Of a stretch of DNA of 64,000 nt, positions 55,722-63,257 are shown piece by piece. A model generated the notes under the pieces. It was not told where the DNA came from. It saw nothing but the letters and a program-made list of their open reading frames with translations, and did not search any database. Positions within the stretch are counted from its first letter, which is position 1, and the number at the start of each line of letters is the position of its first letter. The position numbers were made by a program, and so were the translations under genes. Where the stretch lies: the NCBI RefSeq assembly GCF_002157835.1, contig NZ_CP020809.1, positions 2,480,001 through 2,544,000 on the forward strand, in the 5' to 3' direction. The stretch is from Mycobacterium dioxanotrophicus (GTDB lineage: Bacteria > Actinomycetota > Actinomycetes > Mycobacteriales > Mycobacteriaceae).

Positions 55722-56956
55722 TGACCACAGCCACAACGTATCTCAAGCGCCCGACAGGGTACGATGCCGAGCTCCGATCGGTGTTCCGGCCGATCTTCGA
55801 CCAGATCGCCGAGGGCAATCCGCAGCGCGAGGCCGACCGGGAGTTCCCCCATGAGCAGGTGCGCTGGCTCAGCGAGGCTGGGTTCGGCACGCTGCGTATC
55901 CCTGCCGAGCAGGGCGGTTTCGGCGCCTCACTGGAGCAGACTTTCCTGCTGCTCGCCGAACTGGGGGAGGCCGACGCCAACGTCGCGCACATCTGGCGCA
56001 ACCATCTCGCGTTCGTCGAGGACCGGCTCAACGCCCCGGTGTCCGAGGACAACGGGGTCTGGCTCAAGCGGTTCCTGGCCGGTGAGTTCGTCGGCGGCGG
56101 TTGGACCGAGGCCAACAACGTGACCTTGGCCAATCTGCTCACCACGGTCACCCCGGAGAACGGCCACTGGGTGGTCAACGGCGCGAAATACTATGCGACG
56201 GGCAGCTTGTACGCGGATTGGCTCGATGTCCTCGGCCGGGGTGACGACGGGCAACTGTGGACGGCACTGGTCCGCGCCGACGACCCGGGCGTCACCCTCG
56301 TCGACGACTGGCGCGGGTTCGGCCAGCGCACCACCGCGAGCGGTTCGGCACGCTACGACGGGGCCCGCGCCGAGCGGGGCAATGTGTTCCCCGCCGTCGA
56401 GCGGTTCACGTATCAGGCGCACTTCTATCAGATCGCGATGCTCGCGGTACTCACCGGAATCACCCGGGCCGTGCAGCGTGACGGCACGGCCGCGCTCAAA
56501 CAACGCAGCCGCAACTACCCGCAGGGCCTGGCCGAGGTGCCCGCCGCGGATCCGCAGCTGTTGCAGGTGATCGGGGAACTGTCGGCCGAGGCGTTCGCCG
56601 CCGAGGCCGCTCTCGGGCAGAGCGCACGTTCACTGGACCGGATCGTCGCCGGCCGGTTGGCCGGCAGTGACAACCATGCCCGGGAATTGTTGATCGACGC
56701 CGAAGTAGCCGTCACCCAGGCCCAACTGGTGATCATCGGCGCGGCGCAGCGGGCCACCACGCGGGTGTTCGACGCGCTCGGGGCCTCAGGGGTTTCCGAA
56801 CAGCTCGGCCTGGATCGGCACTGGCGCAACGCGCGCACCCTCGCGTCGCACAACCCGGTGGTCTACAAAGCGCGGATTCTCGGCGACTGGTTCGTCAACG
56901 GCACCGACCCGGTATCCGACCTGGCTTCTCTGGGCCGCGGCGGTCAGGGCAACTGA
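55721..56956 (+). CDS. Acyl-CoA-dehydrogenase-like monooxygenase (DszC/SfnB type)
   Basis: The 411-residue protein has the acyl-CoA dehydrogenase fold but the DszC/SfnB type sequence: FPHEQVRWLSEAGFGTLRIPAEQGG, GGGWTEANNVTLANLLTTVTP, WVVNGAKYYATGSLYADW and LDRHWRNARTLASHNPVVYK. Such enzymes use reduced FMN to oxidise sulfur compounds rather than CoA esters. The ATG shares a base with the preceding stop (TAATG). It is convergent with the MDR gene, 1 base apart. Confidence 0.88.
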   Translation: MTTATTYLKRPTGYDAELRSVFRPIFDQIAEGNPQREADREFPHEQVRWLSEAGFGTLRIPAEQGGFGASLEQTFLLLAELGEADANVAHIWRNHLAFVEDRLNAPVSEDNGVWLKRFLAGEFVGGGWTEANNVTLANLLTTVTPENGHWVVNGAKYYATGSLYADWLDVLGRGDDGQLWTALVRADDPGVTLVDDWRGFGQRTTASGSARYDGARAERGNVFPAVERFTYQAHFYQIAMLAVLTGITRAVQRDGTAALKQRSRNYPQGLAEVPAADPQLLQVIGELSAEAFAAEAALGQSARSLDRIVAGRLAGSDNHARELLIDAEVAVTQAQLVIIGAAQRATTRVFDALGASGVSEQLGLDRHWRNARTLASHNPVVYKARILGDWFVNGTDPVSDLASLGRGGQGN

Positions 56957-56957
56957 T

Positions 56958-57875
56958 TCAGAACTGCACCCGCAGCACCGCTTTGCCGGCGACCCTGCGG
57001 CCCAGCAGGGCCTGCGCGGCGGCCGAGATGTTGTCCCATGAGTCGCGCAGGCCGATCTGTGGGTCGAGCTCGCCGTCGGCCAGCAGGGTCAGCAGATACT
57101 GCAGGTCGGCCTGAAACGGCGCGCGAACAGTGAACGGCTCCAACCGTTTCCGATTGCCGAGCCGGCGTTCCTGTTCGAAGTTGATGGTGGTGGGTTCGTT
57201 GGAGGCCATGCCGATGGACTGCACCGAGCCACCGTCGTCGACCAGGCTGAAGGCCTGAGCGAGCAACTTTCCACCGACGTTGTCCAACACGCCGAACACC
57301 GGCTCGGTTACCGCGTCCAAGCCGACGACCACCTCGTCCGCGCCCAATTCGGTGAGGCCGTCACCTCGGGCCGGGCTGCCCACCGCGGCGATCACGTGGG
57401 CACCCGCCCGCGCTGCCAACTGGACCGCGAAACGGCCGACACCGCCGGAAGCTCCCGTGATGAGGACGCGTCGGCCCACCACGGGGCCCAGAGCCCGCAG
57501 CGCCTGCAGCGCCGTCACCCCGGCCACGGGCAGCGCCGCCGCTTCGTCGAACTCCACGAACTCCGGTAGTTCCGCGAGATTGTCGGTCGTGACGGCGCGG
57601 CGTTCGGCCCAACCGGCCTCACCGCTGAACCCGACCACGCGGGTGCCTTCCGGCGGACCCGATCCATCGGGGGCAGCTCGCGTCACGACGCCCGCGGTGT
57701 CCCAACCAGGGATTTCGCCGGGTCGGCGCATCTGTTCGATGAAGTGCAGTTCCCCGAAATTCAACGCGATGGCGTGGACGTCGATCAGCGCCTGCGAGTC
57801 GGCGACCGCCGGCTCGGTGACGTCGTCGAATCGAAGCTTTGCCGGGGCCTGCGGATCGTAAACGATGGCTCGCAT
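56958..57875 (-). CDS. Medium-chain dehydrogenase/reductase, quinone-oxidoreductase-like
   Basis: The 305-residue protein starts MRAIVYDPQAPAKLRFDDVTEP and has the MDR pattern: IPGWDTAGVVTR, the cofactor motif LITGASGGVGRFAVQLA, and no zinc-ligand cysteines, so it is of the NADPH quinone oxidoreductase kind. The substrate is unknown. The GGAGG is 11 bases before the ATG at 57875. It is divergent from the methyltransferase gene, with 66 bases between starts. Confidence 0.9.
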   Translation of the reverse strand: MRAIVYDPQAPAKLRFDDVTEPAVADSQALIDVHAIALNFGELHFIEQMRRPGEIPGWDTAGVVTRAAPDGSGPPEGTRVVGFSGEAGWAERRAVTTDNLAELPEFVEFDEAAALPVAGVTALQALRALGPVVGRRVLITGASGGVGRFAVQLAARAGAHVIAAVGSPARGDGLTELGADEVVVGLDAVTEPVFGVLDNVGGKLLAQAFSLVDDGGSVQSIGMASNEPTTINFEQERRLGNRKRLEPFTVRAPFQADLQYLLTLLADGELDPQIGLRDSWDNISAAAQALLGRRVAGKAVLRVQF

Positions 57876-57941
57876 GAGAAGGCAAACCTCCGCGGGTGGC
57901 GCCGCTATTCCCGGCACGGCGCACTTCGTAAGGTAGCGCGG

Positions 57942-58484
57942 GTGAGCGAGCAGGACCGGGTGCGCTGGGACGCCCGATATGCCACGTCGGCGGCGGAACC
58001 CGAGGGCGGTCCGCCGCCTGTCTTCGCCGCCCACGTCGCCGAATTCCCGACGGCCGGCACCGCGCTCGACATCGCCTGCGGACAGGGAGCAGCGTCCTTC
58101 TGGCTGGCGCAGCACGGTCTCGACGTCCTCGGCGTCGACGTGTCAGCGGTGGCGATCGCGACGGCCCGCGCGCAGGCGCAGCGGCTCGGAGTGACCGGCC
58201 GGTGCCGATTCGCCGTGGCCGACCTGGACGACGGCCTGCCCGCAGGCCCGCTCGTCGACGTCATCCTCTGTCATCGGTTCCGCGACGCCAGGCTCGACCG
58301 CGCCGTCGTCTCCCGTCTGGTCCCCGGCGGGCTGCTCGCCATCTGCGTGCTCAGCGAGGTCGGCGGCTCACCCGGTCCGTTCCGCGCCAGGCCCGGAGAA
58401 CTGACCACCGCGTTCGCCGACCTCGACGTGATCGCGGCGGGGGAGGGCGACGGCCAGGCCTGGCTGCTGGGACGCCGCCGATAG
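57942..58484 (+). CDS. SAM-dependent methyltransferase
   Basis: The 180-residue protein is a small class I methyltransferase with ALDIACGQGAASFWLAQHG (SAM motif I), VLGVDVSAVAIATAR and VDVILCHRFRD. The chosen GTG start 57942 gives SEQDRVRWDARY. Substrate unknown. It is convergent with the ANTAR gene, 75 bases apart. Confidence 0.87.
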   Translation: MSEQDRVRWDARYATSAAEPEGGPPPVFAAHVAEFPTAGTALDIACGQGAASFWLAQHGLDVLGVDVSAVAIATARAQAQRLGVTGRCRFAVADLDDGLPAGPLVDVILCHRFRDARLDRAVVSRLVPGGLLAICVLSEVGGSPGPFRARPGELTTAFADLDVIAAGEGDGQAWLLGRRR

Positions 58485-58559
58485 CCGGCCCAGATGTCTG
58501 AACGGCAGGTGTGACTGCCAACCCACTGCACACTCCAGATGCCGAACCGACGTCGGGCG

Positions 58560-58829
58560 CTATACCCCGGCGCGGTGCGCCTTGGCGAGCAGCTCGCCCC
58601 AGGCGTTGAACGCCTCGGCGTAGTTCCCCGACGTTCCGGATCGTCCACCGGCCAAATCGACCAATGCGCGGGCGATGCTGCCGATCCCGATTCCGGTGCG
58701 GTGCACCACTTTCACGAGTTCGGCGAAGGCTTCTTCGGGCGGGCAGCCCCGCAGTCCGACGAGGATGCCGACCGCGACGTCGATCTTGGTGCGGGAGGTG
58801 TCATCGTCACGAACACTGCGGTAGCTCAT
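58560..58829 (-). CDS. ANTAR-domain-only RNA-binding regulator
   Basis: The 89-residue protein starts MSYRSVRDDDTSRTK and is little more than an ANTAR domain: IDVAVGILVGLRGCPPEEAF with later VHRTGIGIGSIARALVDLA. ANTAR domains bind paired hexaloop RNA hairpins and prevent termination. Usually they are joined to a GAF or receiver sensor; here none is present. It sits 70 bases downstream of the desulfurase gene on the same strand, so it may be cotranscribed with the encapsulin operon. No strong ribosome binding site is seen. Confidence 0.8.
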   Translation of the reverse strand: MSYRSVRDDDTSRTKIDVAVGILVGLRGCPPEEAFAELVKVVHRTGIGIGSIARALVDLAGGRSGTSGNYAEAFNAWGELLAKAHRAGV

Positions 58830-58899
58830 GGTGCAATGCTGCCCTGGCGGCGATGCCGGTCCCACGGATCGGCGCACCGTGATTCTTCTGCTCGCGAGG

Positions 58900-60783
58900 C
58901 TAGGCTGAGCCCTCGGCGATCCGGCGGACCGCGTCGATGAACACGTCGATCTCCTCGAAGGTGTTGTAGAACGCGAACGATGGGCGCACCGTGGCCTCAA
59001 GCCCGAGCCTGCGCAGGATCGGCTGCGCGCAGTGATGCCCGGCGCGCACCGCGATGCCCTCGGCATTCAGTGCCTTGCCGACCTCGAGTGGTTCATGCCC
59101 GGCCAGCACGAAGGACAGCACACTGGCCTTCTCCTCGGCCGTGCCCACCAGGCGCACCCCCGGGATGGCCGCCAGTCGCGGGGTGGCGTACTCGAGCAGC
59201 GCGTGCTCGTAGGCCGCGATGCGGTCGATGCCGACCCGCTCGACGTAGCGCAGAGCCTCGCCGAGCCCGACGGCGTCGGCGATGTTGCCGGTGCCTGCCT
59301 CGAACTTGTTCGGCGGCCCCTGATACAGCGAACGTTCCAGGGTGACGTCGGCGATCATGTTGCCGCCACCCTGCCACGGCGGGGTTTCGGCCAGCGCGTC
59401 CTCACGCCCATAGAGCGCTCCGATGCCGGTCGGCCCGTAGATCTTGTGACCGGAGAAGACAAAGAAATCCGCCCCGGTCTCCGCCACGTCGATCGCGATG
59501 TGCGGGATCGACTGCGCACCGTCGATGAGCACCCGGGCTCCGTAACGGTGGCCGAGCTCGACGATCGTCTTGACCGGGGTGACGGTGCCCAGTGCATTCG
59601 AAACCTGGGTCGCGGCAACGAGCTTCGTTCGAGGACCGAGCAGGTCTTCGAATTCGCTCAACAGCAGATTGCCGGCATCGTCCACCGGCGCCACCTTGAG
59701 CACCGCGCCGGTCTGTTGCGAAATCAGCTGCCACGGAACGATATTGGCGTGATGCTCCAGGTGGGTGATGACGATCTCGTCGCCCGGCCCCAGATGTTTG
59801 CCACCCCAGGCATAGGCCACCAGGTTGATGGCCTCGGTGGTGCCGCGGACGAAGATGATCTCCTCGGCCTTCGAGGCGCCGATGAACCGTCGCACCGCCT
59901 CGCGGGCGTCCTCGTAGGCGTCGGTGGCCCTGGCCGCCAATTCATGCGCCGCACGATGGATGTTGGAGTTCTCATGGGCGTAGAAGTACGCCAACCGGTC
60001 GATCACCGACTGTGGCTTCTGGGTGGTCGCCGCGTTGTCGAACCAGATCAGCGGCTTGCCGTTGACTGTCTCCCGCAGGATCGGGAAGTCGGCACGGATC
60101 GCGTTGACGTCGAAGATCTCGTGATTGTCGGGTAATGCCGGGGTCGGCTCCGCAGGCGCCGTCGGGGTCTGCAGGAAGTAGTAGCCCGCGGCATCGTCGG
60201 AGGGCGCGGGCGAACCGGACCAATCCAGATCGGGCACTGCGGGGACGGCACCCGGCCAGGTGGGAGCGGACCCACGCCCCTGGGGCGAGCGCAGCGACGG
60301 GGAATGCGTGGGCGCCGGTGGCGCCGACGGCGCCCCACCGGCCAACACCCCCGGCACCGTCGGGACCAGGCCCGTCGGTACCGCGAAGGCCTCCAGACCA
60401 CCGACGGGTGCGATCGGGCTGGCCGCATTGCCGCGTTCTTGGGGCGAGCGCAGCGACGGGGAAAACCGGGGCGCCACCGGGACGACTCCCGGAATCGCCT
60501 CGGGCTCAGGTGATGTCGGCGCCGGTAGCTGGACGTCGGGCACCGAGACGAACGCCGGGGGAGTGCCCGGGTGCGCCAGGCCGACCGCTGTGGTGACTGC
60601 CGATGACGCCGCCGTGGCATCCGGGGTCGCCCCGCGCGGCGCCACCTGGGTGGTCACCGGCGGGCTGTCCGGACCCGGACGGATGCTGGTGGCGTAGAGC
60701 TGCGTCGCCAGCGCGGCCAACTCGGCCGCGCTGATCGGCAGGTCTCCCTCAGCATCTACCGATTTGTACTCACTTGTACTCAT
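58900..60783 (-). CDS. SufS-type cysteine desulfurase, cargo of family 2A encapsulin
   Basis: The 627-residue protein has a long N-terminal Pro/Ala/Ser-rich disordered part (residues 1 to about 220), then a SufS-like desulfurase. The PLP lysine is Lys447 in FVFSGHKIYGPTG; the catalytic Cys is Cys585 in RAGHHCAQPILRR; HLEHHANIVPW is at 341-351. The enzyme takes sulfur from cysteine as persulfide. The N-terminal extension is the known cargo-loading region of family 2A encapsulin desulfurases. It contains SPSLRSPQ twice (108-115 and 161-168), encoded by identical 24-base DNA. The ATG at 60783 overlaps the shell gene by 14 bases. Confidence 0.95.
   Translation of the reverse strand: MSTSEYKSVDAEGDLPISAAELAALATQLYATSIRPGPDSPPVTTQVAPRGATPDATAASSAVTTAVGLAHPGTPPAFVSVPDVQLPAPTSPEPEAIPGVVPVAPRFSPSLRSPQERGNAASPIAPVGGLEAFAVPTGLVPTVPGVLAGGAPSAPPAPTHSPSLRSPQGRGSAPTWPGAVPAVPDLDWSGSPAPSDDAAGYYFLQTPTAPAEPTPALPDNHEIFDVNAIRADFPILRETVNGKPLIWFDNAATTQKPQSVIDRLAYFYAHENSNIHRAAHELAARATDAYEDAREAVRRFIGASKAEEIIFVRGTTEAINLVAYAWGGKHLGPGDEIVITHLEHHANIVPWQLISQQTGAVLKVAPVDDAGNLLLSEFEDLLGPRTKLVAATQVSNALGTVTPVKTIVELGHRYGARVLIDGAQSIPHIAIDVAETGADFFVFSGHKIYGPTGIGALYGREDALAETPPWQGGGNMIADVTLERSLYQGPPNKFEAGTGNIADAVGLGEALRYVERVGIDRIAAYEHALLEYATPRLAAIPGVRLVGTAEEKASVLSFVLAGHEPLEVGKALNAEGIAVRAGHHCAQPILRRLGLEATVRPSFAFYNTFEEIDVFIDAVRRIAEGSA
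60281..60304. repeat. 24-bp direct repeat inside the desulfurase linker (copy 1)
   Basis: Bases 60281-60304 (beginning TGGGGCGAGCGCAGC on the plus strand) are identical to 60440-60463. On the minus strand each encodes the octapeptide SPSLRSPQ. The pattern CGAGCGCAGCGACGGGG looks like a short dispersed mycobacterial repeat. Confidence 0.8.
60440..60463. repeat. 24-bp direct repeat inside the desulfurase linker (copy 2)
   Basis: Second exact copy of 60281-60304, starting 159 bases later, a multiple of three, so both copies are read in the same frame. Confidence 0.8.
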
Positions 60784-61693
60784 GGAAATGATCCACTCCG
60801 ACGTCCTCGAGGACCGCCAGCGCATCGTCGGTGAGCACCGCCAGCGACGAATACAGGGTGACCAGGTAGGACGCGATCGCCGACCGGTTGATGCCGGTGA
60901 AGCGCACCGAGAGGCCCGGGGCCTGCTCGCCGACCAGCCCCGGCTGGAACAGGCCCACCACACCCTGGCGCTCCTCACCGGTGCGCACCAGGATGAACTT
61001 GGTCTTGCCGTCCTCGACCGGGACCTTGTCCGACGGGACGATCGGGATGCCGCGCCACGTGATGAACTGGGCGCCGAACAGGCTGACCACTGGTGGCGGC
61101 ACACCACGGCGGGTTGCCTCCCGGCCGAACGCGGCCACACCGAGCGGATTGGTCAGGAAGAACGCCGGGGTCTTCCAGACCTTGGTGATCAGCGAGTCCA
61201 GGTCGTCGGGCGTCGGGGTGCCGCGCAGGGTCTGAATGGTCTGCTCGGGGGTCACTTGCGACAGCAACCCGTATTCGGGGTTGTTGACCAGCTCGTACTC
61301 CTGGCGTTCCTTGATGGTCTCGATGGTCAGCCGCAACTGCTGGGCCACCTGATCGTGCGGGCTGGAGTACAGGTCCGACACCCGGGTGTGGACGTCGAGC
61401 AGCGTCGAGATCGAGCGCAGCGTGTACTCGCGCGGGCTGGTCTCGTAGTCGACGTAGGTCTCGGGCAGCGGTTCCTCGGTGCCGGTGCCCTCCTCGGCGT
61501 GGATCGCCACCTGCTCGGGGTTGACCACCCGGTTCACCCGGTAGACGCCGGCCTCGACCGGCACCCAACTGAGTAGATGCAGCAGGAACCGCGGTGTGAT
61601 CGTCGATAGCTGCGGGACTGTCTTGGTGGCGTTGGCAAGCTGCCGTGCGGCGAGATCGCCGAGTGCCTGGGATTCGTTCTGTGCCGACGTCAT
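60770..61693 (-). CDS. Family 2A encapsulin shell protein
   Basis: The 307-residue protein starts MTSAQNESQALGDLAARQLA and matches the length and sequence style of M. leprae major membrane protein I (family 2A encapsulin, HK97 fold). Recognisable blocks are RFLLHLLSWVPVEAGVYRVNRV, YDYETSP-like VDYETSPREYTL, and EDVGVDHFHEYK at the end. It forms a protein nanocompartment in the cytoplasm. There is no cNMP-binding domain, so it is 2A and not 2B. The ATG at 61693 follows GGAGGGG. It is cotranscribed with the desulfurase, whose ATG it overlaps by 14 bases. Confidence 0.95.
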   Translation of the reverse strand: MTSAQNESQALGDLAARQLANATKTVPQLSTITPRFLLHLLSWVPVEAGVYRVNRVVNPEQVAIHAEEGTGTEEPLPETYVDYETSPREYTLRSISTLLDVHTRVSDLYSSPHDQVAQQLRLTIETIKERQEYELVNNPEYGLLSQVTPEQTIQTLRGTPTPDDLDSLITKVWKTPAFFLTNPLGVAAFGREATRRGVPPPVVSLFGAQFITWRGIPIVPSDKVPVEDGKTKFILVRTGEERQGVVGLFQPGLVGEQAPGLSVRFTGINRSAIASYLVTLYSSLAVLTDDALAVLEDVGVDHFHEYK

Positions 61694-61829
61694 GTGGCCC
61701 CTCCGACTGGTCTGAAGTGCGGGTGCGGCGGCAACGATACGGCGTGGCGCCGCTTTCGACAGGGTTAGCGCGCAAACCGATTCAAACCTGTCACGACGAC
61801 GTGAACTGGGCATTAAGCCGTGCGTGCCG

Positions 61830-61835
61830 TATGGT
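61830..61835 (+). promoter_or_regulatory. -10 element of the poly-Cys leader transcript
   Basis: TATGGT (61830-61835) ends 6 bases before the ATG at 61842, which would be the first base of the transcript. This is the spacing of a leaderless mycobacterial start. No clear -35 element is seen. Confidence 0.5.
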
Positions 61836-61841
61836 GTGGGC

Positions 61842-61910
61842 ATGTCTCACGAGGGATCGATGCGCTCTGGTATGGCGCGCGCCTTCGTCGTGCTCTGTTG
61901 TTGTTGTTGA
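61842..61910 (+). CDS. Leaderless mini-ORF ending in four cysteine codons (attenuator leader peptide)
   Basis: A 22-residue ORF from ATG 61842 to TGA 61908-61910. It starts MSHEGSMRSG and ends VVLCCCC, with the four Cys encoded by TGT four times (61896-61907) directly before the stop. No ribosome binding site precedes it and a TATGGT -10 lies 6 bases upstream. Leaderless poly-Cys mini-ORFs that act as cysteine-responsive attenuators are known in mycobacteria. Here ribosome stalling at TGT codons when cysteine is low would affect folding of the following 92-base leader and expression of the gene at 62003. Mechanism is by analogy. Confidence 0.85.
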   Translation: MSHEGSMRSGMARAFVVLCCCC

Positions 61911-61940
61911 TTTTCTGACGCCGGCCCCCGCGTTTCAGGC

Positions 61941-61963
61941 CCGCCCTTATCTGGCGGTGCGCC
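61941..61963 (+). promoter_or_regulatory. Alternative hairpins in the attenuator leader
   Basis: CCGCC (61941-61945) can pair with GGCGG (61953-61957), or instead GGCG (61953-61956) can pair with CGCC (61960-61963). The two pairings exclude each other, as expected of an attenuator, but both stems are short, so this is tentative. Confidence 0.35.
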
Positions 61964-62002
61964 GTTTCGCGCTCTTCTCAGCCACCAGAAAGCCAACCCG
62001 CA

Positions 62003-63250
62003 ATGCCTGTTCTTCCTGCACTTCTTCCCATCTCGACGCCTGTTGCCGTGCGACGCCGGGTGCGTGCCCGCGACGTCGAGATCGCCCGGATGACGCGCTA
62101 CCGCGGCGGCACCTACTCGCCGACGGTCGACACCATCGTGTTCGCCGACGGTTCCACCGCGCGCACCGACCTGATCAGGCTCAACCCGAACATCGACGCC
62201 TACTCGGTGGACTTCACCGGGGTGGCGCCGACAGCGCCGTCGCGCTACCGGCCGGCGAACTGGTCGGCGGTGCCGAACCTGGCGGCGCGGACCCATGAGG
62301 CCGAGGTCGACTGGATCATCCGCAATTCGTTTCCGACCCTGGGTACGGCCGAGTTGAGTCGTCGGCTACGCGCCGCCGGGCAGCGGCTCGGAGCGCATCT
62401 GGCCGAACACGAGGCGATCGCCGCGACCCAGGCCGCCATCTGGCATTTCACCAATGGACTGGATCTGGACACCCGACCGTTGAATGTGCCTGTGGCGCAA
62501 CGGCGCGAGTCCGGGGCGATCGTGTTCGAATTCGACGGAGATCCGCAATTGGGTGGCTACACAGTCGAATTGACCGCCGATTCGCCTGTCTCGCTCTTCC
62601 TGCAGAAGTCGGCTGACGGGATCGAGTGGCGTGACGTCGCCGCCTCCGGGCTCAACATCGATGCGGGGCAGGGTAGTTACCGCAAGGCCCTCGGCATCGG
62701 CAGCACCACGGCCGCGACGCGCCCGGGACGGCGTCACCAGGGTTACCGGTTTTACCGGCTGCAGATCATTGCCGACCCGGCGACCACCGTCGACGTCGCG
62801 GCAGTCACGTTCTGGCTCAACGGTTCCGGGCATTACCGCAACGCCGAACGCGTGGTGGCGCTGTACGAGTACCTTCTCGCCGGGGCGGCTGCCGCGCGCC
62901 GGGCGACGGTGGTGCCCGCATTGAATTCCGAGCGAGCAGTCCTCGACGCCGGAGTGCTCGGGCCCTTCCGCCTCGACGCGACCGACCGGGCCGCCCTGTC
63001 GGTTTCGGCGGGAACCGTCGTCGACGCCGACGGCGCCGTGATCGACGGACCCGTCACCCCGGGAACCGATTTCTACCTGCGCCCGGGCCACCCCGCGGGA
63101 CGGGTGACCCTGACCGCGAGCGTGCCCGCCGCCACCGACGGTTTCGGCGGCCGGGTCATCACCGGTGTCGCCTACGACGACAGCCGATTCACCCCGGTCG
63201 CGCTGGCCGTGCCCGCTCCGACCGTGATCGAGTTCGAGATCAGTTTCTGA
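62003..63250 (+). CDS. Thioester-domain (TQXA-like) protein without cysteine, under poly-Cys leader
   Basis: The 415-residue protein has a thioester-type domain: AYSVDFTGVAP (residues 66-76) and the glutamine motif ATQAAIWHFTNG with Gln143. In active thioester domains the first block reads YC(I/V)D and its Cys bonds to the Gln; here Ser68 is in that place. There is no cysteine in the whole protein. The second half is beta-rich, with SADGIEWRDV like a carbohydrate-binding or discoidin-type fold. No signal peptide is visible, though such domains are usually exported. It is controlled by the upstream poly-Cys leader. The role is unknown. Confidence 0.85.
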   Translation: MPVLPALLPISTPVAVRRRVRARDVEIARMTRYRGGTYSPTVDTIVFADGSTARTDLIRLNPNIDAYSVDFTGVAPTAPSRYRPANWSAVPNLAARTHEAEVDWIIRNSFPTLGTAELSRRLRAAGQRLGAHLAEHEAIAATQAAIWHFTNGLDLDTRPLNVPVAQRRESGAIVFEFDGDPQLGGYTVELTADSPVSLFLQKSADGIEWRDVAASGLNIDAGQGSYRKALGIGSTTAATRPGRRHQGYRFYRLQIIADPATTVDVAAVTFWLNGSGHYRNAERVVALYEYLLAGAAAARRATVVPALNSERAVLDAGVLGPFRLDATDRAALSVSAGTVVDADGAVIDGPVTPGTDFYLRPGHPAGRVTLTASVPAATDGFGGRVITGVAYDDSRFTPVALAVPAPTVIEFEISF

Positions 63251-63257
63251 GCTGGCC

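Noticed and set aside
61645..62298. 217-residue plus-strand open frame across the encapsulin start and the leader
   Set aside because: It is out of frame with both the poly-Cys mini-ORF and the TQXA-like gene, and reads as a shadow.
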